Positions 25,913 to 35,202 of a stretch of DNA of 64,000 bases are shown here, one piece after another. The notes beneath the pieces were generated by a model. The model was not told the origin of the DNA, ran no database searches, and saw nothing but the letters and a program-made list of their open reading frames with translations. The stretch comes from Rhodopirellula islandica (GTDB lineage: Bacteria > Planctomycetota > Planctomycetia > Pirellulales > Pirellulaceae): positions 62,001 through 126,000 of the forward strand of contig NZ_LECT01000043.1 in the NCBI RefSeq assembly GCF_001027925.1, read 5' to 3'. Positions within the stretch are counted from its first letter, which is position 1. Each line of letters begins with the position of its first letter. Position numbers and translations under genes: made by a program.

Positions 25913-27862
25913 TCAGAAACTCGGTCGGTAGCCTTCTGTCAACTTCAAGGATTGTTGCTCGTGCATCGATTGATCCAGCGGAATCAGCCCGGTGTTGATG
26001 ACCACGATCTGCCCCTGCTTCGAGATCGCATATCGCAGGAAGGTGGCGGTCGCTTCGTCCATCGGTTTGCCTTCTGGTTTGAAGGCGACCGCGTACAAAT
26101 GTCTCGCCAACGGATACTGCCCCGAATAAACCGGTTTGAAACGGCGTTGCAAAGACGGGTCGTTCGCGTGTCGCTCGTTGAAGAATTGGCGATACGGTTC
26201 GTCGTCGTTCTGTGCGATTGCGATGGGGCGAACCGAATCCACCGAAAAGTCCAATCCCGCGTAGCCAATCGCGGCCAACGAACCACCTACCTCATCCACG
26301 ACTGCGACCGAGTCCTCTTGGGGTTGGTAGTCACGACGAAACTCGCCGCCGTCGAGGACAACATCGACGAAAAAGTCTCGCGTTCCCGACAGCTCATTTC
26401 GTCCGTAAACCGAAATCGGCTCATCGGGGAACGGAGGCAAAACAAACTTGCCCCACGTCAATTCGCGTCCTGCTTTTTGCGGGCCAAAGATGCTGGCGAC
26501 TTCCGCAAGCGTCAGCCCACGCAACGGGTTGTCCTGGTGCACGTAAACCGCCAAAGCATCCAGTCCAACCTGAACGACGACCGGCGGTGTTTGAAACTGT
26601 TTCCGAAACGCTGCCAATTCATCACGGGTTGGCGCCCGACTCATCAAACCAATTTCAGCTTCACCGGCGATCAATGCAGGAATTGCCGAAACGGTTCCCT
26701 TCGATTCCAGTTCCATGGACACCGTTGGTGTGAATCGACTGAATTCTTCAATCCATCCCAACGCCACCGGACGGAGCGTGTCGGATCCGGCGATCCGAAG
26801 TGTTCCCGCAGGAACCTCCACCGGTTCAAACGAAGCGAGACCAGCCAACCCTTCGCCGCTGGGCGCCGAAACAGTCGCCTTGGGCTCGGACGATGCGGTT
26901 GCCGTTCCGTTGATGCTGCTCGCCAAAATCGGCAACCCAAGCGCCAACATCGCACTGACCGCCAAACCGATCGTTGCCTTGCCAGCGTCCCGAAAAATGA
27001 TGCCTGTTGTCTCCTTCAATGGCGGAGCCTTCAACAACAATGAGATTGCCGTTTCGCGGCCGGCCAACAATCCCAAGAACACCCACGTCGTGCTCATCGG
27101 CATGTTGCTGTATTCCTTGAAGATCACCAGGATGAAACCATAGATGAAATCAACCACGGTGGCGGATCGAATGTCCCCGGTGTTGGTTTTGCTGGTCACG
27201 ATCTGCTGGATTTCACCGCCGCGACGCGAAAAAATGAACGCGTGCAAGCCGAGCATCACGATGGCGGCAAAGAAGAAATATGGTGCGTCCAATTTTCGCG
27301 GCAAATACACAAAGATGTTTGCCAAGTCATGCATCAACCACTGGCTCCACAGGAACGCCGTCGACACCCACTGAAGCATATACCAAGGCTTCGCGGCGGG
27401 TTTGTCTTTGGAGTCAGCGATTTTCTTTTCAAACGTCTTCGCGATCAGCACATAAACACCGATGGCGACGAAGAACGACACCAAGTATCCCAGCATCGAC
27501 TTGGTCAACATGGATGTCATGTTGCCAGGTGCGAAAACAGCCAAGACCAAAAACGTGGTGCTGACGGGGACTCCGAATCGCGTCAAAAACAAAATGATGA
27601 TCGGCGGAATGATATGCAACCAAGTGATCCCGCCGGCCGGTTGTGGGAACTTCGAAAGACGACCGAACGACACGTCGCCGTCATTGGAGATCCAGCCATA
27701 GACGAACACGATCATCAGCACGGTACAGGCGAACGCCCACAGCAACCACCACGGTCGCTTGGCATTGGAACTCAGAAACGTGCCCAACGTCTGAATCGCA
27801 TCGTTCGCCACGATGTAATAGGCCGCCAACAGAAAGCCAACGATCGCAAAGGTTTCGGTCAT
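25913..27862 (-). CDS. PiT-like phosphate permease fused to PstS-like binding domain
   Basis: The 649-residue protein has two parts. Residues 1 to about 330 form a polytopic membrane domain with an internal duplication like PiT phosphate carriers. The first half has IVANDAIQTLGTF and PVSTTFLVLA; the second half has MHDLANIFVYLPR and PMSTTWVFLGLLAGRE. Residues from about 355 to the end form a periplasmic binding domain of the PstS (PBP-like 2) type: LRIAGSDTLRPVALGW, ESKGTVSAIPALIAGEAEIG, MSRAPTRDE, NELSGTRDFFVD and GSLAAIGYAGLDF. An Ala/Ser/Pro-rich linker joins them. Phosphate uptake is the likely role, with a tethered binding domain that could feed the carrier. No pstCAB or phoU is nearby. 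It is divergent from a sulfatase. Confidence 0.85.
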   Translation of the reverse strand: MTETFAIVGFLLAAYYIVANDAIQTLGTFLSSNAKRPWWLLWAFACTVLMIVFVYGWISNDGDVSFGRLSKFPQPAGGITWLHIIPPIIILFLTRFGVPVSTTFLVLAVFAPGNMTSMLTKSMLGYLVSFFVAIGVYVLIAKTFEKKIADSKDKPAAKPWYMLQWVSTAFLWSQWLMHDLANIFVYLPRKLDAPYFFFAAIVMLGLHAFIFSRRGGEIQQIVTSKTNTGDIRSATVVDFIYGFILVIFKEYSNMPMSTTWVFLGLLAGRETAISLLLKAPPLKETTGIIFRDAGKATIGLAVSAMLALGLPILASSINGTATASSEPKATVSAPSGEGLAGLASFEPVEVPAGTLRIAGSDTLRPVALGWIEEFSRFTPTVSMELESKGTVSAIPALIAGEAEIGLMSRAPTRDELAAFRKQFQTPPVVVQVGLDALAVYVHQDNPLRGLTLAEVASIFGPQKAGRELTWGKFVLPPFPDEPISVYGRNELSGTRDFFVDVVLDGGEFRRDYQPQEDSVAVVDEVGGSLAAIGYAGLDFSVDSVRPIAIAQNDDEPYRQFFNERHANDPSLQRRFKPVYSGQYPLARHLYAVAFKPEGKPMDEATATFLRYAISKQGQIVVINTGLIPLDQSMHEQQSLKLTEGYRPSF

Positions 27863-28218
27863 GTGGAATCGAAAAAGAGCGGGGAGTGATCAACAGTTCA
27901 ACTTCTGGCGGGGTAGCATATTGAGCCCCCATTTGCTCGGAAACTCAAAAACCCCCGGGCCCCACCAACCTTCGCCCAAACTTCATTTTTCGATTGAGGA
28001 AACGGACCAGGCGAGACCTCATTTCGAACACGCTCATCCAAACGCTTTTTTCGCACGACGAATTTGGAAGGCAATTCTTCGGAACTTTGACGTGTGGCGT
28101 CGAATCGTTTTGTGCGGAAACAAGACAGGCGGATTGACCTGTTCAAACCCTGGAATCGCACTGTCGGGGACCAACTCCCTAACGCGCCGCTTGCCTCCAC
28201 AAGAAATGGAGAGCGGAT
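27863..28218. other. Divergent intergenic region
   Basis: This 356-base gap lies between the starts of the permease-PstS gene (minus) and the sulfatase (plus), so promoters for both must lie here. Open frames crossing it belong to opposite-strand shadows of the sulfatase. GGAG at 28208-28211 is the likely ribosome binding site of the sulfatase. I see no repeat or clear operator. Confidence 0.5.
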
Positions 28219-29766
28219 ATGATGGTGCCGAAAACTCGATTCACCGACACTTCTTTGATTGCTGCTTTGACCATGATGCTTGGATTGATTCGCTGGAAAT
28301 CGTTGGCTCTCACGTGGGCGACTTTGTTTGCTCTTCACGGCGCACTTGAGACACGGGCGTCCTCGGCCGCAAAGCCGAACGTGGTGATGATCTTGACGGA
28401 CGACCAAGCCCCGTGGGCGTTCGCCGAAGCGGTTCGTTCCGGGCAGTTTGATGACGTCCCGATTCCTTCGACACCGAACATGGATCGCTTGGCGGCAGAA
28501 GGAGCCGTCTTTCGGAATTTCTTCTGCACGACGCCAGTGTGCAGTCCCGCTCGTGCGACCTTGATGACAGGCCGCTACGCCAGTGAATTCGGGATCACCG
28601 ACTTCATCCCGCAGCCGGGCCACAAACTCTACGATCCCGACGCTCCGATTTATCTGGATCCCAACACGACCGTCACCTTCGCAGAAGTGCTCCAACGTCA
28701 GGGCTATCGCACCGGTTTGGTCGGCAAGTGGCATCTCGGCGACTGGATGGCACCGGAGGATCGCGACAAACACCCGACCCAGCATGGGTTCGATTCGTTC
28801 ATGGGGCTGACGGGAGGCGGGACGTCACCGGACAACCCGGAACTGGAACTCGACGGCAAAGTCCAGACTTTCGAGGGACTGACAACGGACATCCTGACGG
28901 ATCATGCCATCGAGTTTGTGGAACACAACGCGGACCGTCCGTTCTTTCTGTGCCTGTCAACTCGTGCTCCCCATGGGCGCTGGCTGCCAGTCGCGCCGGA
29001 GGACTGGGAACCGTATGACACGATGGATCCAACTATCCCGGAGTACCCCGGCCTGGATTCGCAGAGAATTCGCAAAATGATGAAGGAGTATCTGGCCAGC
29101 ACGACCGGCGTGGACCGCAACCTCGGGCGATTGCTGCGAACGCTCGACGACCGAGGCTTGAGTTCCAACACGATTGTGATCTTCACGTCGGATCACGGAT
29201 TCAACATGGGCCACAATGGCATCTGGCACAAAGGCAATGGGATCTGGGCGACGAAACAAAAGCCGCCAGGCGAAATGAACCAAGGCACTCGCGTGATCTC
29301 AGACAAGTATCGCCCCAATCTTTACGACCATTCACTGCGTGTGCCGGCGATCGTGAGATGGCCCGGCGTGGTGAAACCTTCCGCCGTGATTGAGCACACC
29401 GCGTCTCATTTGGATTGGTTCCCGACGCTGTGCGCCGTCGCGGGTGATGCGTCCGCAACGGAAGGTTTGATGGGCCGAGACCTGACACCGCTGTTGAAAG
29501 GTGAATCGCCCCCGAACTGGGAACAGGAACTGTACACCGAGTACGACATGATCCGCTACACGACCGCGTCCCTGAGAGGTTACCGCACCCCGCGATACAA
29601 ACTCGTTCGCGATCGACACAATGAAGGACGCGACGAGTTCTATGATTTGCAGTCCGATCCTGGGGAACACCACAACCTGATCCGCGAACCAGAAGCGCAG
29701 CCCGCGATCCAAGAGCTCGACGCAAAGCTGCGAAAGATGGAAGCAAAAGTGCAAGCACGCAAGTGA
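28219..29766 (+). CDS. Secreted sulfatase (CSPAR active site)
   Basis: The 515-residue S1 sulfatase begins at a double ATG, preceded by GGAG eight bases upstream. An N-terminal leader with a hydrophobic stretch (LALTWATLFALHGAL) precedes NVVMILTDDQ. The formylglycine motif is C108-S-P-A-R, followed by ATLMTGRYASEFGITDF. VGKWHLGDW and IFTSDHGFNMGHNGIWHKGN are other family metal- and sulfate-binding stretches. Activity depends on conversion of Cys108 to formylglycine. The substrate is unknown. It is divergent from the phosphate permease and converges with the anti-sigma gene across a repeat array. Confidence 0.94.
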   Translation: MMVPKTRFTDTSLIAALTMMLGLIRWKSLALTWATLFALHGALETRASSAAKPNVVMILTDDQAPWAFAEAVRSGQFDDVPIPSTPNMDRLAAEGAVFRNFFCTTPVCSPARATLMTGRYASEFGITDFIPQPGHKLYDPDAPIYLDPNTTVTFAEVLQRQGYRTGLVGKWHLGDWMAPEDRDKHPTQHGFDSFMGLTGGGTSPDNPELELDGKVQTFEGLTTDILTDHAIEFVEHNADRPFFLCLSTRAPHGRWLPVAPEDWEPYDTMDPTIPEYPGLDSQRIRKMMKEYLASTTGVDRNLGRLLRTLDDRGLSSNTIVIFTSDHGFNMGHNGIWHKGNGIWATKQKPPGEMNQGTRVISDKYRPNLYDHSLRVPAIVRWPGVVKPSAVIEHTASHLDWFPTLCAVAGDASATEGLMGRDLTPLLKGESPPNWEQELYTEYDMIRYTTASLRGYRTPRYKLVRDRHNEGRDEFYDLQSDPGEHHNLIREPEAQPAIQELDAKLRKMEAKVQARK

Positions 29767-29820
29767 GCCAGCAATTGTCACCGCCCCGCGGTTCCCGCAT
29801 GCGGCGTCTCCGCACCACAG

Positions 29821-30236
29821 TCGCGGAGCGACGAAATCCGTCAGCCTTGGGTTTTAACCCAAGGTCCCCAACGCCCAGCGTGTTCACCAATTCGCGGAGC
29901 GACGACAGCCGGGAACGCGTTTCGAACAACTGTCGCCGCTCCGCGGCTTGGCCGTTGCGGGTGACGCCTCTTTAACCTCGGGTTGAAACCCGAGGCTACC
30001 AACTGTCACCGCTCCGCGGTTGAACCAGTCGCGGAGCGACGAAATCCGTCAGCCTTGGGTTTCAACCCAAGGTCCCCGACACCCCAACACGCCTGCCAAG
30101 TCGCGGAGCGACGACAGCCGGGAACACGTTCCGAACAACTGTCGCCGCTCCGCGGCTTGTCCGTTGCGGGTGACGCCTCTCTAACCTCGGGTTGAAACCC
30201 GAGGCTGGCAACTGTCACCGCTCCGCGGTTGAATGC
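29821..30236. repeat. 208-bp tandem repeat rich in palindromes
   Basis: Two units start at 29821 and 30029 with TCGCGGAGCGACGAAATCCG; the spacing is 208 bases. Each holds palindromes: CCTTGGGTT/AACCCAAGG, CCTCGGGTT/AACCCGAGG, and GCGGAGCG paired with CGCTCCGC. Similar but differently arranged sequence occurs at 57775-58183. The array fills the gap between the convergent sulfatase and anti-sigma genes. A partial leader at about 29776-29800 resembles the end of a further unit. Confidence 0.9.
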
Positions 30237-30293
30237 GCCGGCTTTGAATGCCCCAACACGATCACCTCGGCCGGATCGATGCGTTGACCGGCA

Positions 30294-31238
30294 CTACTGG
30301 ACCGAAGCCAACAGTGGCAAATTCTCTTGCGATGACACGACCACCCCGCCCGGCTTTTCAACCGTGATCGCGAAAGCGACCGGATCCAGGACTTTCAATT
30401 TCGCTGTGATCGGAACCACAACCTCCCCGGTCGAATCAATGTCGAAGACGCCACCGTCGATCGGTTCGTCATCCCGCGCGGGGTCAATGATCCACAACTG
30501 ATACTGCTCCACCGTCACATCGTTCACGGGCATCCCGACAAAACGCATGTAACCGTTTTGGGATTCGTTGCTCCACACAACGTCCCCCTTCACTTCCGTT
30601 TGGAACGGATGCTTGCCATCGCCCCACGCAACTTGGACCACATCCTCCGCTTCGTTCAACAGCAACAAACGCTCCGCCGCGGCGGTCGTCTCGGAATTGC
30701 CAAGACCATCCCACTCACTCCCGCGCCACAGCCCCAACGCCAACAAGGCGGAGGCAGCGAACGCCAGCCAAGCGGCAGCTTCGCGGGGTCTCATACCGGT
30801 TCGCTTTCGAGGCTGGACCATTTCCAACGGGGCAGGCGTGACCGCGTTGTCCACCGAATCGTCCGTCCGTTGCTCGCTTCCGATTCCTGTTGCAGAAACC
30901 TCCGCGAGAACGCGTCCTGCGTCAGCTTGGATCTTCTCGCGTAAGCCGGCGGGCAGTTCCGCATCCGGGCTGGTGTCGGAATCTTGAGACCGCCGAAAGG
31001 ACAAAGCCATATCCACCGCGGCCGCCGTTTTCTCCAGCTCGAAGAACGTCGCCAAATCGGCCTCGGTCTCCTGCCAGTTCGAAACTTCGTCGTGCTCTTG
31101 ATCAGACAGATCACCAAGGACTTTCCCCGCCAAGAGCTCCTGCGCACGACGCGGTAAACGCAAGTCGTTGTTGGAAGCGTCGCTGCCGGGATCCCCTGGA
31201 TCGTTGGTCGGCTGGAAGTCGTCTGGTCGCTCACTCAT
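30294..31238 (-). CDS. Anti-sigma factor, RskA-like
   Basis: The 314-residue protein has a cytoplasmic N-terminal part of about 150 residues, one transmembrane helix (AAWLAFAASALLALGLW) and a C-terminal RskA domain outside the membrane. That domain has NGYMRFVGMPVNDVTVEQYQ, LWIIDPARDDEPIDGGVFD and GEVVVPITAKLKVLDPVAFA. Such proteins hold an ECF sigma factor until released. No HxxxCxxC zinc motif is visible in the N-terminal part. Its ATG overlaps the stop of the sigma gene by four bases (ATGA), so they form a coupled pair. Possible targets include the pair itself and nearby genes, but no matched promoter was identified. Confidence 0.93.
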   Translation of the reverse strand: MSERPDDFQPTNDPGDPGSDASNNDLRLPRRAQELLAGKVLGDLSDQEHDEVSNWQETEADLATFFELEKTAAAVDMALSFRRSQDSDTSPDAELPAGLREKIQADAGRVLAEVSATGIGSEQRTDDSVDNAVTPAPLEMVQPRKRTGMRPREAAAWLAFAASALLALGLWRGSEWDGLGNSETTAAAERLLLLNEAEDVVQVAWGDGKHPFQTEVKGDVVWSNESQNGYMRFVGMPVNDVTVEQYQLWIIDPARDDEPIDGGVFDIDSTGEVVVPITAKLKVLDPVAFAITVEKPGGVVVSSQENLPLLASVQ

Positions 31239-31831
31239 AGCCCACCCCCGCTTTGATCAGCAGCCGCAACAATCGGGCTGCGACCTTGTCGATTCATGCA
31301 TTCTTTCAGACTGAGCAACGCTCGCCTCGCGTTTGACTTGACCGTCCCCAGCGGCATGCCGATGACTTCGGAGATTCTTCCGTGCGACAGCCCTCGATGA
31401 ATCGACAAATCAATCACCTTCTGCTGTTCAACGGATAACTTCCTCAAACAACTGTCCGCTTTACGGGCCTCGTCTGCCAGCTCCGCTGCGCGGCTGCCTG
31501 CCGTTGCGGATTCATCCGCCTGTTCATTGACGAGTAAATCACCGCCACCAACCTCGCACTCAGTCGGACGAATGCCACGACGCATTCGGTCAATGATTCT
31601 GCGTCGAGCGATCATGGCAATGAATGTGACCTCGGTGGACTTTTCGGAATCAAACCGAGCCGCGTTTTGCCAGATGGAAACAAACGCTTCCTGGACCGCA
31701 TCCTCCGCGTCTTCGGCCGTGGGTGCCAATCGCCGGGCAAGTGACCAGACGAGACGCCCATATTGGTCCAGGCAATCTCCGACTGCAGAATGCTCTCCCG
31801 CAGCGATTCGCTCTAAAATTGAGTTGCTCAA
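31235..31831 (-). CDS. ECF RNA polymerase sigma factor, SigK-like
   Basis: The 198-residue sigma-70 family ECF factor has region 2 in DQYGRLVWSLARRLAPTAED and AEDAVQEAFVSIWQNAARFD, including the core-binding and -10 recognition helices. Region 4 is in LRKLSVEQQKVIDLSIHRGL, SHGRISEVIGMPLGTVKSNA and RRALLSLKECM, the helix-turn-helix for the -35 element. The short Gly/Glu-rich linker between them is normal. It is the first gene of a coupled pair with the RskA-like anti-sigma factor and resembles the SigK/RskA arrangement. The 228 bases upstream hold no recognised gene. Confidence 0.95.
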   Translation of the reverse strand: MSNSILERIAAGEHSAVGDCLDQYGRLVWSLARRLAPTAEDAEDAVQEAFVSIWQNAARFDSEKSTEVTFIAMIARRRIIDRMRRGIRPTECEVGGGDLLVNEQADESATAGSRAAELADEARKADSCLRKLSVEQQKVIDLSIHRGLSHGRISEVIGMPLGTVKSNARRALLSLKECMNRQGRSPIVAAADQSGGGL

Positions 31832-32059
31832 GTCCGCCTTCGCTCAGTTGAATTCAGGTCTTGTTAACAAGTGTTCCACCAGCATGAACGCTGGCTCACA
31901 CAACACCATGGGGCCAAACATTTGAATCCCCTCGTTCGTCACGGCCCGTGCAGTATACCCTGGCTGCTCTGCCGCGCAACGGACAAGCGAGCTTCAATGT
32001 GAATGAAACTCGCTCGTTCGATTTGGGTCGACGACGAAGCAGAAATCGATGCTCGCAGC

Positions 32060-33208
32060 TTAGCGGTTGGCCACAATCTGACCGTACATCTGGTCGATGC
32101 CGGTTCGCAATGTCCAAGCACGCTGGGTCGGACAGGTGGTGTGGTTGGCACTCGTCAAGACAGTCGACATGTGACTGTTCAGCGAGTCGCCAAGGTTTGC
32201 AGACATCAGCTCGGTCATCGTGTTGTGGTACAAGTCTGCACATGCAGCGTGGTGGCCGGCGTTGAACAAATGAGCACCTTGAGCGACCGTGTTCTCAATC
32301 ACTCGACGAGCGTCGACAGCATTCTCTGGTGGAAGCAGTACCGCATCGATGATGTGGATGACGCCGTTCGAAGCGTCCACATCGGTCGCAACCACCTTTG
32401 AGTCGTTGATCATGGCACCACCGTCAGTCACTTTGATAGCAACTGGCGATCCTTGAAGTGTTTTGGCAGACTTCGCTGCGACAGCGTCTTCCGAGTACAC
32501 GCGGCCCGCGACAACGTGGTACTTCAAGATGGCGACCAACTTCTCCTTGTTCTCTGGCTTCAACAAAGACGCAACCGTCCCTTCGGGCAACTTCGCGAAT
32601 GCTTCGTCCGTCGGTGCGAAGACAGTGAAGGGGCCTTCGCTGCCGAGCACTTCGGCCAGTCCAGCAGCCTTCGCTGCAGCAAGCAACGTCTTGAAACTAC
32701 CTGCCGCATCCGCAGTCTCTGGAATGGTCTTGTCGGCTGGCAAAATCACGCTGTCGATGATGTGGATCACGCCGTTGTCGCAAACGATGTCCGTGGTCAC
32801 AACGTTGGCACCATCGACCATGACGCTGGAACCATCCACCTTGATGTCGACTCGTTGGCCGTTGACGGTCTGGGCACCCTTCAAGCCGACCACTTGTTCC
32901 GCCATCACTTTGCCCGCGACGACGTGGTACGTCAGGACGCCAGCCAATTTGCCTTTGTTTTCAGGCTTGAGCAATGTCTCCACCGTGCCGGCTGGCAGCT
33001 TCTCGAAAGCCGCGTCCGTCGGTGCAAAGACGGTGAATGGACCGTCACCCTTTAGAGTGTCGACCAGGTCAGCAGCACCGAGTGCAGCCGCAAGTGTCTT
33101 GAACTTGCCCGCACCAACTGCGGTATCAACAATGTCGGCGGCAGTTGCTGATGCGGCACTCATGCCAATGAGAGCCACGGCGAACAAACTGGTCAGTGTC
33201 TTTTTCAT
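32060..33208 (-). CDS. Secreted protein with two fasciclin (FAS1) domains
   Basis: The 382-residue product starts at the ATG at 33206-33208 ([23 protein letters not shown], a clear signal peptide). Two FAS1 domains follow at about 24-160 and 168-295. Each carries the family motifs [26 protein letters not shown] or YHVVAGRV, and [11 protein letters not shown]1 proteins act in adhesion or polymer binding outside the cell. The last 87 residues (296-382) are not FAS1: they are His-, Cys- and Ala-rich ([17 protein letters not shown]) and include [11 protein letters not shown]. They may be a separate small domain or anchor. The gene is a single-gene unit on the minus strand. Confidence 0.92.
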   Translation of the reverse strand: MKKTLTSLFAVALIGMSAASATAADIVDTAVGAGKFKTLAAALGAADLVDTLKGDGPFTVFAPTDAAFEKLPAGTVETLLKPENKGKLAGVLTYHVVAGKVMAEQVVGLKGAQTVNGQRVDIKVDGSSVMVDGANVVTTDIVCDNGVIHIIDSVILPADKTIPETADAAGSFKTLLAAAKAAGLAEVLGSEGPFTVFAPTDEAFAKLPEGTVASLLKPENKEKLVAILKYHVVAGRVYSEDAVAAKSAKTLQGSPVAIKVTDGGAMINDSKVVATDVDASNGVIHIIDAVLLPPENAVDARRVIENTVAQGAHLFNAGHHAACADLYHNTMTELMSANLGDSLNSHMSTVLTSANHTTCPTQRAWTLRTGIDQMYGQIVANR

Positions 33209-33705
33209 CTTTCTGTCTCTCAAACGAATGTTTTGAATTTCCAAAACCACGTCTCTTCTGCGTGGTTGTTTGAGAGTTCGCAGCCAGGCAGGCTTTGGAT
33301 GCAGAAAGATTTCAAACAAATGAAATTTCTCCGATCGCCACGTTCAAACAAGGGAAACCGCACCAATCTCGCACGAGACTTGGTTGATGCCGGCCTGCGA
33401 AGCGAGCAGTCGCCCCGCTCCGAGGATCGACAAATTGCAAACGGCGTGCTCGGAAGTTTGAATTCCCCCACCTGATCGCAGAGACCATGCCGTTTTCAGG
33501 TGCTGGGCCAGCAGCGTCATGAGCCCCCCGCCCGACGAAGGAGGTTGTGCAGTTTATCGAGGCCGCGTTTGAGCGGGTTTCAGCATTTGAGAACCTCTCC
33601 CGAAACGAAGTTTGGGGGGAGGTCGAGCGACGCCGTTCAGGCGTACGCGAGGGAGGGGGCCGAGCATGGGAAGCGGCGCGGATTGCCCACGCCCGGACGA
33701 CCGAA
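33209..33705. other. Intergenic region with dispersed-repeat copy
   Basis: This 497-base gap between the fasciclin gene and the DUF1501 gene contains a copy of the repeat also found at 11452. Several overlapping short open frames (for example 33220-33471 minus) have no domain and disagree between strands, so I do not call them genes. A promoter for the fasciclin gene must lie next to 33209. Confidence 0.5.
33594..33674. repeat. Dispersed intergenic repeat, copy B
   Basis: This is the second copy of the 81-82-base core seen at 11452-11533. It includes CCTCTCCCGAAACGAAG, CGACGCCGTTCAGGCGTACG and CATGGGAAGC. Weaker similarity extends upstream to about 33520. It lies just before the 3' end of the DUF1501 gene. 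Confidence 0.75.
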
Positions 33706-35139
<1,434 letters not shown>

Positions 35140-35202
35140 AGGAATCGGAGAGTTGTGGGGACGAGGCTGGTGGTTTGTGTGGAGGCGGGCCGGCGAAGCG
35201 AC

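Noticed and set aside
25221-25931. 236-codon open frame through the 231-bp repeats
   Set aside because: It is open only because the repeat unit is a multiple of three; the product repeats itself, has no domain, and starts inside the upstream region of another gene.
27898-28785. 295-codon open frame on the minus strand across the sulfatase start
   Set aside because: Overlaps the signal peptide and active site of a clear sulfatase; Arg/His/Gly-rich with no domain.
28219-29766. Considered as part of a phosphate-starvation unit with the divergent permease
   Set aside because: The divergent layout alone is not evidence, and I could not identify a Pho-box-like repeat in the gap.
29763-30218. Short open frames within the 208-bp repeats on both strands
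   Set aside because: Their products are copies of each other because the DNA is a tandem repeat; no start signals.
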